DNA from: Capillidium heterosporum | Taxonomy: Eukaryota > Entomophthoromycota > Entomophthoromycetes > Entomophthorales > Capillidiaceae | Assembly (NCBI GenBank): GCA_016630905.1 | Contig: WBMQ01000008.1 | Coordinates: 868,001-932,000 of the forward strand | Length of the DNA stretch: 64,000 nt | Direction of reading: 5' to 3' | Shown: piece after piece, positions 37,347 through 50,404 of the stretch | Numbering within the stretch: the first letter of the stretch is position 1 | Layout: every line of letters starts with the position of its first letter | Made by a program: the position numbers and the translations under genes | The notes under the pieces: model-generated | Databases searched by the model: none | What the model saw: only the letters and a program-made list of their open reading frames with translations | What the model was told of the DNA's origin: nothing

Positions 37347-38839
37347 ATGCCAACCCTTTTGAAGAAAGCTTCATCGTTCTTTAGGAACAAGGATGGGAAG
37401 CAGTGTAGGAATGTGGATGCTGAGAAGGTTGAGGAAACTACCAAGGAGATGGAGTTTGATGGCGATTCCAACGATATAATCTCCAAGATCAAGTTTCTGT
37501 TCAAGCTGATGTCCAAGTTCAACCCTACTGATGACATAGTTTCACTGTGAATTTTGTTTACCTACAGCAACTAACATTCAAAATAGGCGTGTCTCTCTAC
37601 CGTCCCAAATTTTGGATCCAGTATCACTTTTGGAGTGTATGGGGTATATGGATAGACCTGAATTCTTCATAAAGTAAATATATGAATAAATAGTACTAAT
37701 TGAAGGTAGTTTGAATAAAAGGCCTGATCCCTTGGATCGTATGCTTGATGTCTTCAAATATAGCATAACTAAAGATCGGCTTATAACTTTGGGGCCGGTA
37801 CGTAAGCCCTACAATCCCATATTGGGGGAAATCTGTAAAGGCTACTGGGATGTTAACTACGACGAAAAAGAGGCCAAGATCTACCAGTTTAGTGAGCAAA
37901 TTTCTCATCATCCGCCAGTTTCCGCCTTCTACTACCACAACGAGGAAGCTGACATCATTTGTAGAGGTTTAGATTGCATCGGTGTAAAGTTTACGGGGAC
38001 ATGTACGTCTTTACTATTGAGTTTGAATTATTAGCTAATATTACTATATAGCGTTTAATTTAATTGCATCACCTGGGTGTACAAGCTACAACTTACAGCT
38101 TAAAAAATTGAATGAGGAATACTACATAAGCCGCTGGGAAGGTACTGTTACCGGGTTTTTGAAGTTCAATTTGGTGGTTCGACCTCAAACTCAAGTTGAA
38201 ATTACATGCTCAAAGTCCAAGTTGAAGTTGGTGTACCGATACCTCCCTGAGGTAAATATAATTGCTTATATATCCACATTTAGACATATGTTTCTTCATT
38301 CAGGCTATGCTGGGAGCTGCAAAGTACGGCATTGAAGGGAAGTTGTTCAGGTACGAAGAGGATGGGAAAGATTTAAAAGCTACTCGATCAGATTTCGACT
38401 ACAGTTCCATCAAGGACCCTTTGGTCACCATAAGTGGGAGTTGGAAGGATACCATGATTTTTACTTATAGCAATGGGGTAGCTTTATTTACGAGAACAAC
38501 TCTAATATCTTTTAGAAAACGGCTGTTTTTGACACAAGCAACTTGGACCCAATTGAAAGAACGACAAAGCCTATCGAAAAGATGGGCGAGATGGAATCAA
38601 AGAGGTAATTTTTCCTAAAACAACCAAAGCAGGTAAACTAAACTTTGCATGTATTTAGAGTATGGAAGGATGTAAGTGAAAACATCATGAAGGGGGAATA
38701 CACTAAAGCGACTCAAGCCAAGGTGAAGATCGAGGATCATCAAAGGAAGTTGAAGTTGCTTGACTACAAGTATGAACCTAAACTCTTCGATTTTGATGAG
38801 GAAGGCTGGCCCATCTTGAAGGATGGTGTCAAATTTTAA
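37347..38839 (+). CDS. Oxysterol-binding protein 2 (tandem short ORP)
   Basis: Tandem paralog of the gene at 34979. Exons 37347-37546, 37587-37673, 37710-38002, 38052-38251, 38304-38477, 38516-38604 and 38659-38839 give 407 aa. Four of the seven exon lengths are identical to ORP 1 (87, 293, 200, 89 nt). Keeps SEQISHHPPVSAFYY, KPYNPILGEICKGYW and KYEPKLFDFDEEGWPILK. The first intron uses the less usual donor GTGAAT. Differences between the copies are spread over the gene, so the duplication is older than that of carriers B and C. Both copies look functional. Confidence 0.92.
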
Positions 38840-39064
38840 TCTATTTTAGATCATTTAAAAGGTTTATAAGCATACCATATATATTAAAGTCGCATATGCA
38901 AAATATTGGCTACTTTATAACTCGAAGTTTTTATATAACTTAGTACATTATACATATTGGAAATTTATCCATTTATTTGTATATGTGGTATTATAAAAAG
39001 AATTTTATATTATATAAATAAATTCCAAACATATGCTTAAAGTAATTTAAAAACCTACAAAAAT

Positions 39065-40510
39065 TTATTTACCAGCCCACTTCTTTAACCTAATAGACTG
39101 GATCTTGATGAATCCTTCTGAATCTTGAGGGGTAAAGGTACCGTGGACGTCCATGGACGACTCTTCCATATCATAAAGTTGGGTAGTGTGCGACGATCTG
39201 CCTATTACAATGACATTTCCCTTGATCAGCTTAAGCTTGACGGTACCACTAACGTTCTCTTGACAGGCTTCCAAGCTAGGGGTGATGACCTGCCACTCTG
39301 GAGAAAAGTAGAATCCTTTATAGAGTAGATCACTAATGCGAGGCTTGATACTACTGTCCCTAAACTGACGTACCTCACGGTCCATAGTCAGCCCCTCTAA
39401 ATCGATATGGGCACGATGGAGGATGGTACCACCAGGGGATTCGTAACAGCTAATTTTTAATAGTAGTTAGAGACGTTGAAAGTTCATATAGAGACTTACC
39501 CGCGAGATTTGATACCTATGAATCGATTCTCTACAATATCGATACGGCCTATACCGTGCTTACGACCTAACTGGTTGAGGTACTGGAAGAGCGGTAGAGC
39601 CTCCTTTATTTCAGTACCATCGTCATGGTTAGTTACTTTAATGGGAACACCCTTTTCAAAGTCCAAAGACTAAATCAAGTTAGCAAAAGCATCTTATAAC
39701 AAAAATTTACAATAGTTTCGGCTTGATTCGGCGCATCCTCGATAGATTTGGTCAATTTCCACATGTCATCAGGTGGGGTGACGTTAGGATCCTCCAAGAT
39801 ACCAGCTTCATAAGAAATGTGGAACATGTTTTCGTCGGTTGACCAAGGCTTAGCTTTGGTCTGAGTAACTGGAATACCCTTCTCCTCAGCGAATTTCAAC
39901 AAGTCGTTACGACCTTGGAAGCGTTGACAAAAGTGAGGTAGACGCCAAGGGGCGATGACTTTAATGTCAGGTTGTAGAGCATAGTAAGCGAGTTCGAAAC
40001 GAACTTGATCGTTACCCTTGCCGGTACATCCGTGAGAGACATAAGCACAGTTTTCTTGTTTAGCTAAGGCGATCTGCTTTCTACCAATAACGGGACGAGC
40101 TAATGAGGTACCTAGTAGGTAAAGATCCTTGAAGTTTGGTTAATGATAGTTAGGATTTGTAAATTTACTTCGTATACGGCGTTTGCTTTGATGGCGGGGA
40201 AAATAAGTTCCTTCAAGAATTCTTCCTTCAAGTCCTAAAATATATACCAAATTAAATATATGTAAAGTTAAATTCATTTACCTCGACGAAAACTTTAGTA
40301 GCACCAACCTTCAAAGCTTTCTGCCTGGCAGCTTCGAAGTCTTCTTCCTGACCGACGTCGGCGATATAAGCCAAAACTTCGTAGCCCTACAACTCATTAA
40401 GTACTAGCCTAAACTAAAAAGTATACCTCTTCGATAAGCCAGGCCAAAATGCATGAGGTATCTAAGCCTCCAGAGTAAGCTAACAGTACTTTCTTATTTT
40501 CGGATCCCAT
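39065..40510 (-). CDS. ARG1: Argininosuccinate synthase
   Basis: Cytosolic ligase joining citrulline and aspartate with ATP in arginine synthesis. Six exons (40427-40510, 40282-40386, 40169-40234, 39711-40127, 39500-39669, 39065-39449) close exactly to 408 aa, the normal length. The PP-loop [14 protein letters not shown] is near the N-terminus; [32 protein letters not shown] and [11 protein letters not shown] follow. Introns are 40-50 nt; one has an AAG acceptor (TTCAAG/GAT, needed for DLYLLG). No break or missing residue noticed. Confidence 0.95.
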
Positions 40511-42566
40511 ATTCGTATTCAATGATAAAGGTGGACTAATTGTACAAACTTCTACTTATATACTAGACCTTCTGACTCATATATGCTTTTGCACCCTTCC
40601 TTTTTATCTGGATATGGGATTACTCATCCTGATTCTTTCATGTTAAAGCGAGTGACGTAACCTATTTCTGTGGTTTTGGTAAAAAAGTCACAATTTTGAC
40701 TGATAAGATAAGAAATAGCAAATCAGTTCAGACAAAGCTTGCTATACCATCTCAGAGCTAAAAGGATTAGGGTTTTTTGCAAGAGACATTCAATACATTT
40801 CCTATCAGTATATTTGTAGTGGTAGAAAAATATAGAAAGTTTAATATTTATCATATAAAGGTTAGAATCCTTCGGGTTCAGGATTACTTGTGATAAAGAA
40901 CCCGTTTTGTTGAAAGTTACTCACAATTTGTAGTACCACCGGAACTACCAACCTCATTATCATCTCGAACAGCTAATCGGAGTTCTACCTCGATTGTGTT
41001 CCCTAATTTTTACTATATCTCATCTAATGTATAAACTCATCATTGGATAATTACGACATCTGTAGCCTTCAAGGATAAAGTAATGAAGATAATGTGAAAT
41101 GCCAAATAGTCCTATGTATTTAGGATCTACTTTCTAAATTAAACTATAGAATATGGAAGTTGTTGTAAATTCTAACACCTACACTACATATACCACTATC
41201 AGGTGATGACACTTCCTTTTACACAGATTCAAGTAGATTGCCTCAGCTATCTCAAATTATGGCTTCATTAAACATAGTGCTACTTATTTCAATATAAAGT
41301 ATAGAAAAGCATACAAAGCCTTTAATTGACAAGCTAACTTATGAATTATTGATATATTATCTTATCTGATCAGTATTCAAAGTACTATCCCAAAAGGTGG
41401 TGAATATACCTTTAACAAACATTAAAGGGAATTGTTCGATCTATATTTGAGAGTAGGTATATGAATATTTACAGTAGTGAAGTTTTGTTTATAGCATTTA
41501 AACACCTTTTAAACTACCTGTAGCACAGAATATATAGTCAAAGTAATTTACTATTAAAAGCAAAAAGTTGCTAAAAGAATACGTTTCGCTTTTTATATCA
41601 AACCTAATATCACAAGGTCATTAACTATACCCACTATATTAATAAGCACTACTAGCTTCTTAGCATCGATATGTTTTGATCACTGTGATAATGATGTTAA
41701 TTATAAAAAATACAATTAGCTATAGTTTAGGTTATAAATAGGATACCTTCCATGTTAAAAGGATCAATAGGTAAACATTCTAATGTAATAGACTTGACTT
41801 GAAGAATTGTGTGGCTGTAGTGCTAAGTATCAGCTTAACATATCAGGTATATAGTTAAACTTATATGTTTACTTGACTTTGATATTGTAGCATAAGTTTT
41901 AAAATAGGTTTTATAATTGAAAGTTAGTTTTTGAAGGTGATGATAACCAAAATCAATTTCCTACATTGAAGTAAACAGATATGCTTATGTGAAAGTAGTT
42001 TTACTTTGCTACGAGAATATCTGTTTGGCTGTAGGCTACCATCGCTGATATGGAAATTGGTTGCTAAAACTTTTAGATTTAAGTTGGACAACTGGTTGGA
42101 ATATTTTAACAAAGCATGTCAAATATATACAGTTTGCTTTGATAAATTAGAATAAATTTAGTATTACCTTTTCAAAAATAGTGTCGTATATAGTTAGTTT
42201 AATAAGCTAATTAAAAAGTACTATAAAAGTCTAGGTATATATAAGCTGATGCACCTATACTTGATCTAAAAAGTCTACAGATGTATAGTCATACGAAAAC
42301 ATATGAATAAGTTTGCCATTTGTTAGCATTTTAGGCTTGAGTGTATTTGCATTTATAGTAACGCTACAACAAAAAATCCCATATTCTACTCTATCCAATT
42401 CTTAGTACTTTTTTGTAAAAGGCGTCCAAAAATTTGTTTTAGTAGTACTTTGTAAAATATCATTTGAGAGTTCAACTTCTATTGTTAATTAGTATATTAG
42501 AGTCCTCTACTTTTGGAGCTAGGTAATTAGCAAGTAGAATGGTCAAGTTCAAAGAAAACTGTCGAA
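40511..42566. other. Gene-poor region
   Basis: 2 kb upstream of ARG1 with no convincing ORF on either strand. The right part becomes repetitive (see next entry). Confidence 0.5.
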
Positions 42567-42910
42567 ATTTTCTATATATAGTAAATATTTTAACGTGATT
42601 GAAGAAGAATCTAGCTATAATAGTTTTCTAAATATGGCAAATATTCAAATATAATCGTGGCTAAATAACAAACAATTAAGGAATCTAAGCACTAGAGATT
42701 TCTAAATTTAGTGAATATTCAAATGTAATTATAATCAAATAAAGGACAATTGAAGACAAGCCCAGCAGCCAGAGTTTTCTGGATGTAGTAAAAGTTTACT
42801 GTGATTGCAATCAAGTAACAGGTAATTGAAGATGAGTATGGTTACCAAAGTTTTCTAAAGGCATTAAATATTTAATATAATTGTGGTCCAAAGGTAAACT
42901 GTTAAGAAGT
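42567..42910 (+). repeat. Degenerate tandem repeat, unit about 75 bp
   Basis: Four to five diverged direct copies, each opening with TTTTCTxxAT..., followed by a AAATATT/ATTGxxxxCAA block and ending AATTGAAGAxx...AGAG. Unit starts are about 42567 (short copy), 42624, 42698, 42775 and 42851. Copies differ by many substitutions, so the array is old. It lies directly before a coding-like relic. Confidence 0.65.
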
Positions 42911-42947
42911 TTGAAATGCCCTCGCTTCTATCGCCACTTTGACTGTC

Positions 42948-43664
42948 ATGAGTCAAAGTACTGATGTCAACGTTCCTGTACAAATCCCTGCCACTCCCAC
43001 CTCAACTACTCTAGCCTAATGAATTCCAATAAATACTGCCACTATCACTATTCTTGAGATTACCGAAACTCCAGTTCCCACATAAGCAAAAGACAAAGAA
43101 ATCGAGTGAGATCTGAAGGATATTGATTGAAATTCTATACAAGAGAACTTGGAGAAATATGCCATCATAGATCTAAACACCAATATATACATTGAGACCA
43201 AGGCTACAATGACTAGGGACTATAGCGCTTACTAAACCAGTAGTAACACTTAGAGCCAGTTCCCGGACTACGAGGGTGATGAGAACTGTTTAGGAACTAC
43301 CGAAATTTAGACTTGGTGCACAGCCTCAAAACCAACAGCAACGGTTCAATTGACTACAAAAGCTATACCAAAAACCCAAATTACGATTCCAATACGAAAT
43401 TAAGGGAAAATCCTACTATATATTAACTTAAACGTAAACAACCAGGATTGCATTTTCTGATCAACTAAAGAAAAATTAATTGTCAGTTTGTAGATTTCAA
43501 GGTTCAGGACAGCAGCATCTAGGACACTACAAAACTCCAATTTGCATCAGCTTCTATAAAATCAATATGGGTTTAGTAAACAGCTGAAGGAAAATTTATT
43601 GGTAATAAAATTAGACTTTACGAGCTTTATGTGCTTTTTTAAGCCTTTATTGTCTTTTGTCTAA
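42948..43664 (+). pseudogene. Possible stop-riddled coding relic, unknown family
   Basis: One reading frame from an ATG at 42948 (MSQSTDVNVPVQIPATPTST) has protein-like composition over about 239 codons (e.g. ENLEKYAIIDLNTNIYIETK, SQFPDYEGDEN) but is interrupted by roughly a dozen stops of all three types. The stop count is only a little below chance for this base composition, so the case rests on residue composition. No family recognised. Confidence 0.3.
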
Positions 43665-45669
43665 CTTTTGCTTGTGTACATTTCAACATTTATTTATATC
43701 CTTTCCTTTCACCTTATTTACTCTTTATGTTGCTTAAAAATCAAGATATAGATTGCAATGTATACTATCCCTCTATCCATTTAGGATAACTACTGGTACT
43801 GCTTATTAGTTTCAATGAATAAGAGTTCTTTGCTTCCGACATATATATTACTAAATTGGAGTGAAAGTTGGAAATGCAACCATGCCAGCTTTATAACTGA
43901 GCACTGCAAAACATCAAGGGTGTATAAACTTTGATTTGGGTTGGACACTGTCAGTCCAATTGATAGGTCGAAGATTTGCGTTGAAATCAAAATGTATGCT
44001 AGAGTTGACGGAGGTAACTAAATCGACTATGGCTTGTTTTTAGTTGCGACTAAGAATGCCTAATGTGATTAGACAAAGCTGAATAGAAAATGACATAGTT
44101 TACAATGTAACCAAGTGTTTATAAACAGAGTAGCTTGTGCATTTTGCACTTTTAATGCATATAAGCTGAACTGCAGCGAGTAACTTCCATAACATTTATA
44201 ACTACAAACATACTGAAATTTAAAGTTTAAACCTACTATATGGTGTAAATAGGTTGTTGATTACTAACTCTCACTCAATGGTATTGGATACACGTCGTTA
44301 TATTACTACTGGCCTCAATACTAGTCGTTACAGTTACTCCAATGTTACTGTAGATCCAGGCATAAGGCATACAATAACTTTGTTCGTCTCAATTCCATCC
44401 GATGTCGCACCTCTAATTTGGATAAATTTCTCCAAGTAGGATCTGCTATGTCCATCACTATATAGGAATTTAGTACAGCTACTGGGCACTATACTTCACA
44501 GTAGCAAAATGCTTATGGCTTTTAATTTAGTATACCACTAAATAGCGATCTTAAGCTGATGTTTTCGATTGGTTTATAGAGCATATATATATGTTGAGTT
44601 AAAGATGTAAAAATAATGAGAGATTGAATCATAACCCATCTGTATTTTAGGTTGGTAGGTGCTAGTGGTATTGTAAAGTATACCCTTCTACAGATGTAAT
44701 AGTCCTATCGGTAGTGAGTAAACAGCAAGGATACATTCCAGAACTTTTCTACTCGATTCCACCTACTACAATCTATTTTATGAAACTCACGATAACTACG
44801 TTACATCCCAAAGCACCTTGTAGTCCTACAATCTATATTGGCTACCTAAATCAAATTCTCAGACTCTTCAATCTCAATACTCTTAACAGTGATTTGAAGC
44901 CAACTGAAGCCAACCGCATCTGTTTTTCTCTATATAAAATGAATACTCGATCCAATCTCAAGGCTCTTGAATAGTTAAAAATCAAAGTCAACTTGACATA
45001 CCCCTATTAATCGTCCTAAAACCTCCAATCAGTCGAGATAAAAGTTTTTTCAACTCACATCAACTTTCTTTTCGATCTATAGTTCACCGTCTTAAATTTT
45101 TCTCTAAATTTTCAAGCTATAGCTAATGGTGAAAAATATTGTAATAGCTTCTTCAAGTAATAGGATGTTTTGTAAAATTGTAAAAAAATCGATAGCATTA
45201 GTAGTAAAATGTAGTACATCATCACTTATATAATAAAGTTACCAATGGGCTGGGAAAATAGGAGGTCCCAAGTTAAACCAAGATTTGAGTCGATATAGTA
45301 AAGTAGCTTGAGTAAAATTAACCGATAAATACGTTATCGTAAAATAAAACTTAATTTATAAACTGTCTTTTCCGATAAGAACATACAGCTTTCAATTGTA
45401 AAGCTTACATTCATCGACATTGATACTTAAGACAATGGCTAGAAAAGGTTAAAATAAAATATTTCTAAAGCTATAAAATATAAATCTATTAATTTTCAAT
45501 ATAGCTTACAAAAATTAACTTATAGTTAACTAAACTACAAAGAAAGATTGTTTAATTTAAAAATCTTTACCTTATTTTCTTTAAGGTTCTACATGCTTCA
45601 AAAAACGAACTATTCAACTAATGAGTCGTATCTAAAAAAGGCTGTGTCTAGCATAAACTATTTCAGCGT
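43665..45669. other. Gene-poor region with short open stretches
   Basis: Two open stretches on the plus strand (44224-44439, containing NVTVDPGIRHTITLFVSIPS; 44714-44974, containing MSKQQGYIPELFYSIPPTTI) have protein-like composition and relatively C-rich codons, but no recognised family and no clear splice link. They could be exons or relics of an unknown gene. The rest is AT-rich spacer. Confidence 0.35.
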
Positions 45670-45903
45670 TTATTTGGAAGCACTACTTTCCGATAGTAGC
45701 ATGTAGTAGCTATGTAAGTTCTTGAACTCCTTAATCTGTTGTTGGGTCAGCTTCTCATCTTTAGGTTGGTTCAACGGTTTGGAAGCTATGGGGCATGGCA
45801 AAACAGTTGGTGCAGCTACTGTAACTATGGCACCAAACCCAACTGCAAAGAACAGTCGTGTCGTTAACCTTTGCTTCTCAAAGTAGGTCAATGGTCGGAA
45901 CAT
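45670..45903 (-). CDS. Small membrane protein, probably mitochondrial
   Basis: Single-exon 77-aa protein. A basic N-terminus (MFRPLTYFEKQRLTTRLFF) leads into one hydrophobic segment (about 18-37, AVGFGAIVTVAAPTVLPCP) and a charged tail (DEKLTQQQIKEFKNLHSYY). This architecture resembles small mitochondrial inner-membrane assembly factors, but I cannot name a family. The composition differs from the many random short ORFs around it, which is the main reason to call it. No intron seen. Confidence 0.55.
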   Translation of the reverse strand: MFRPLTYFEKQRLTTRLFFAVGFGAIVTVAAPTVLPCPIASKPLNQPKDEKLTQQQIKEFKNLHSYYMLLSESSASK

Positions 45904-46258
45904 ATTTGAAAAGTGGTGGGCTTCTTTTCCCTATCTAGAGACGACATCTAATCTCTTTTCAAAAGTTCATGAGATCTTTGAGATTGGCTAAAATTTCTAT
46001 ATATGCTCGGTTCCTATTGGATATAGTTTGCAGCCTGTCCAGCTAATAAGAAGCTTCCATTCCATTTCTTTTGCAAATAGCTGCCAGCTTTAAGATGTCC
46101 GTTTCAGGCCTAATTGAATTTGCAAAGTTTACCTGATTCGATCACCAAACTTGAACTGTTAATTATGAACCCCATATAACCCCAAAAATTTATGTATAGG
46201 AAATAAAATTTCCAGCTTATATTTTCGATTCACCTTTCTTTGACAAGTATATCAAATA
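45904..46258. other. Divergent intergenic
   Basis: 355 bp between the small membrane protein (minus) and the cysteine-rich protein (plus); contains both promoters. Nothing specific seen. Confidence 0.4.
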
Positions 46259-46732
46259 ATGTTTAAACGATCGGCACTTCCAACCTTAACCCAACTTCTA
46301 TTAATCGCTTCCTTCATCACTTTTGCCGTAAGTACGGTACCCGATCCACTACCCAAAATATGTTACAGTGGAGGTGTAAAGACGAACCCCTGCCAAGGTT
46401 CCTCATGTGCTCCCTGCTGGGTTCAGCAAGCGGATGGTACTTGGGCATGTTACGACTATATATCGGATGGCAAATGTCAGTGGGGAGAGGATGTTGGCGA
46501 TAGGGTTGCTGCTCGAAGCGGTGGCGATCCTCCTAAAAAAACGAAGCCCAACGGCACTATCAGGGAGGAGCCAGTGGCGACGACTATCAACGGCAAATTA
46601 ACGACCCTAAGTGCGAAACGTTACTCCTCAACATCAACTATAATTAAAGTGGTTACTATTTCTGACGCAGATAGGGCGAAAATTTGGTCGATTGGGCTAG
46701 CATTATTGCTGGTAGCTTTGTGGTTTGTTTGA
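46259..46732 (+). CDS. Cysteine-rich secreted / GPI-anchor candidate
   Basis: Single-exon protein of 157 aa. It has an N-terminal signal peptide (hydrophobic core about 8-24, likely cut before TVPDP) and a small domain with six cysteines (C35, C45, C50, C53, C64, C73), enough for three disulfides. A Thr/Ser/Lys-rich stalk follows, then a C-terminal hydrophobic stretch (about 142-157, ending in ALWFV) without a basic tail. That is the layout of a fungal GPI-anchored surface protein. The omega site is not clear. No known family recognised; it is neither a clear CFEM nor a hydrophobin pattern. Confidence 0.7.
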   Translation: MFKRSALPTLTQLLLIASFITFAVSTVPDPLPKICYSGGVKTNPCQGSSCAPCWVQQADGTWACYDYISDGKCQWGEDVGDRVAARSGGDPPKKTKPNGTIREEPVATTINGKLTTLSAKRYSSTSTIIKVVTISDADRAKIWSIGLALLLVALWFV

Positions 46733-47151
46733 TCAACTTGGAACTTTTAGTATGTAACATACTTACACGTTTTAATTCTAGCTTATTAAATATTTATTGT
46801 TTGTATACAATGTTTGTTGTTAAGATAAGAAGTTATATATATTATATTATGTATACAGTTAGGGTCAAATATATAGGAATATACGCTTAAATATACATTG
46901 TAGCTGATGGACTTGTAAAGTATTTTTATTTTAGAGAAATCCTAGTAAGGTTGTTAATGCAAATATATATTAAATTATAAGAGCCCTGGTGTAGAAGTGT
47001 CTTAAAATATAACTATTTCTTAATAATACAGTACCTTTATAAACAGTTTGCATTATATACTATATATTTTAAATCGTATGAATATAAATTTAACAAACTA
47101 TAGACCTATCTTTAATGGCTTGGTACCTGTGGACATATCCAAAAATGTTTA
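46733..47151. other. Intergenic, convergent 3' flanks
   Basis: 419 bp AT-rich 3' flank between the cysteine-rich protein and the MFS transporter. No further feature. Confidence 0.4.
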
Positions 47152-48763
47152 TTACATCTTGAGTGGCTTCAAGAACATAGCGATTACAGCTCCCACCGCC
47201 GCCAAAGCAACCGAGACACAGCACATGACAAACTGGGAGTCACTTAGGGCCTGGATCCAAAACTCTTTGACATCAATAGGAAGTTTACGCAATGAGTACA
47301 AGTTCTTCAGGAGGGCGGGAACCTGGTTTGAAAACTGGGAGGGTAGGTGCTGACGTAAATACTTGGAGAGAGGTGGCATTCCAAGTGGTTGACGCAACTG
47401 CGGAGCCAGTACTAGTAACTACGTTGTCAATCAAAATAACGATGTAGGAGATGGTAGCTAGGTCTTTGAATTCGACGGTTGATTGGTACATAACCAATGT
47501 GATGCAAGCTATCATACCAGTGCCGAATCCTATGGAAGCCTCAGCCGTTATGACAAAGGCATCGGATGAACTAGGGCTACGTGCTGGGATCGTCAATGCA
47601 ATACCGATGATATTCAAGGTGCATCCCAGCCAAATTAAAGATCTAGACCACTTGAACTTTTTGAGGAGAGCCCCAGCTATAAATCCACCAAAGTACCAGG
47701 GCAGATTGTATCCTCTTCGCAGGATGGCGGCATGGGTCTCAGTTATATCCCTGGAGATGATGAGGTAGGAAGTAAAGTAGGCCCAGTTTATGATGGATTG
47801 GAACTTGAGCATCGTCTTGACAGCAACTACCATCATCAGCGGTCGATTCTGAAAAATACGTTTGGGGATCAATGGATTGGAACAGTACTTGAACTCCCAC
47901 ACCAACAGGCCTATAAACACTACTACTCCAACAGTAAGCATCGAAATTATCTTGGGACTGGCGTAACCTAAAGGCTCTCGAATTACGATAGTAAAGGGAA
48001 CTAATATGAGTCCTAGACTTGAAGTTAAGAGTAGTAGACCTACGAAATCGATCTCCTTCAACAAAGACCAGCTGAAAGACCGCTTCTCATGGACCATATT
48101 CTTATGCTCGCGAAATAGACCTATCAACAGTGGGATAGGAAAAACAATCACTCCACAAGCCAGTATGACATATACCCAGTACCAACCCAGCTTTGTAGCT
48201 GGATCAATCAGCGGTAAAGCTAGGAAGATGGCCGCCAAACTGGGTAGATAGTACAGAAAGAATCCAAAACCTCGGTTCTCGGTGATCAAAAGATCAGCCA
48301 AAATAATGGGGGTAAGTAAATTCCTACCGGTTTCCCCAACGTTGTTCAAGATGTACCCCGTCGTATACAAACCAAAGTTCAATCTACCTAGACCAATGAT
48401 CAAGTTCCCTACGAATAAAAAACTTAGTGCCACTACCAGTACTTTGAAACGGCCAAAGATATCGGAAAATTTGGCGTACAGGGGTAGGGATAGTATACCG
48501 AATACTACCGACAGTACTTCAGGGATGCCGTTCAGATCGAAAGACTTTAAATCACCTAGGATCAAAGTGTACAAGGGAAATAGAATTCCGGTTACCCAAC
48601 GGTAGAATACTCCAAAAAATAAAACACCCATAAAGATGAGATAGATGTTAAAGTTCAAACGCTGCTTGGGTTTAGCGTCGATGGGTTCTAAACCGTAGTC
48701 GTCTTTTTCAACTTCCTTGTCTGATTTATCGGTTGCTGGTAGTTCAATAGCGACTTTGGTCAT
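47152..48763 (-). CDS. MFS transporter (ARN/siderophore-type), +1 frame break
   Basis: Multi-pass proton-coupled transporter, 536 aa if one surplus base is ignored. The acidic cytoplasmic N-terminus (about 1-36) is followed by a dozen or more hydrophobic segments. LPLYAKFSDIFGRFKVLVV is the loop 2-3 signature, and NNVGETGRNLLTPIILADL resembles the ARN siderophore-iron subfamily; substrate not proven. Around 47380 (minus) the frame changes: after ASTTW the sequence reads TGG A ATG CCA. The second frame gives MPPLSKYLRQHLPSQ and a final membrane helix (VMCCVSVALAAVGAVIAMFL), stopping at 47152. In the zero frame it ends at 47285 without that helix. Single exon. Confidence 0.82.
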
Positions 48764-50404
48764 GGTAATCGATTTAATTGTAAAATATAAATTAATTTAG
48801 ATGATAGCTGTTTGCACCTATATATAGCTGTCTACATTTTTGTACAGTATCGCTTTTAAAAAGGTATTTAGAATGTAGTTGGATGGAATTGTTGTTGGCT
48901 TGCTTCTTCACCCTAGATTTAGCTTATCAGATATCGTAATCTTGTTTATTGATTATTTTGCATATATGGACTGGGTCGGTGGATCAAAAAGGGTTGTCAA
49001 ATACTATTTTCAAAGAATAAATATACTAAACCCGGAACTTCGTTAAGCTGTCTAAACATTTTTAGTGCCTGTATATTGCTATCAGGTCTAAAAGTGAAAA
49101 ACTGACAAGGGATTTCCTGCTCTATTCTTAGGTAGTATAGGAAGGTCCGCTTACTTTTCCATTGATGAGAAAAATGTAGTACTATAAATAGTAATTGTAT
49201 TCTTAAATAAGTCATATAGATTGAACGAAAATTCCCAATGGTACATATTTAAAAGTTTGAGATATATTTCTTTAGATATATATGTATATTTATCCGATTT
49301 CAAAATATTTAAAGGGATTTTATAATATTCACATTAGAATTAGTATCCAACATCTGATTAGATTACTGTCGTACTATTTTACACCTTTAGTCTTGTAAAA
49401 GTATAGCATTATAGCAAAATGTTGGTATTTAGGAGCATCTAGAATCTGAGAGATTGTTAAAACCGAGTCTTAGCAAGTTTGTTTGTCACCATTTAAATCA
49501 ACATGTCTGCAAAGAATTGGATATATATATCAGTAGTTCCTAACACTCTCTAGATTTGTGTATTATCTACGATTCATATAATATATGTAGCCCGAAATGT
49601 AAAACTTTCATTGTAAACAACAAGCTACAATTATCTTTCCGATTCAAAGCATTACAAGCATCTGTAGTAATTTATATTGCTATAAAATGTTATGATGTTT
49701 CTAAACAGAGTTACTATTATTTTCTTACTACAAACAGTACATAATTCCCTATCTCTTATAACACTTCACAGCACATTAATATAACCAATTTAATCAGGAA
49801 AATAGGTTATATATTCGCTTCAAGTACATTTATCTCATCGATATGTGTTCTACATCCAATTTCACCATTATAGCCGATAATAAAGTGCAACGTTTACAAA
49901 TTTATAGCTCTTTAATAAATATGTATCAGCCGTATCTAAAAATTCGCAAAGCATAGAGCTTCTATACCTATTGATTTAAGCCTAGCCTATAAAGTTTTTA
50001 AAAGTGGTTTCAGTTGAGCCTCCATTCTTATAATAACCTTCAATTTAAGTATATCGGAATTTAAATTTGGGCCTATTAAATGACGTAAAATAGGTTAAAG
50101 GTTAACAGGTTTACGAATATAAAAAGCCAACTATTGACACCTAAATTATGTGTATGGCCGATTTTCGAATACAGGCAATTTATCGTAGATTTACATCTTT
50201 ATCCAACATTTATACCGAATATACTGCAACTGTAATTAGACTTTTTTCTATATTTGACGAACTCGTATGCATTACAAAGTGTTTTATAGCAATAGATAAC
50301 AAAAATTTAAAATATCTAAAACAGACGATCTTCAGATTGCAAAAATTTCAAACCTACAATCATAAATAGAAACTAAATTTTAAATATCATTTAAAGAAAA
50401 AACC
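48764..50404. other. Gene-poor intergenic
   Basis: 1.6 kb, very AT-rich, upstream of both the MFS gene and the secreted protein. Short open stretches have no protein-like features. Confidence 0.5.
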
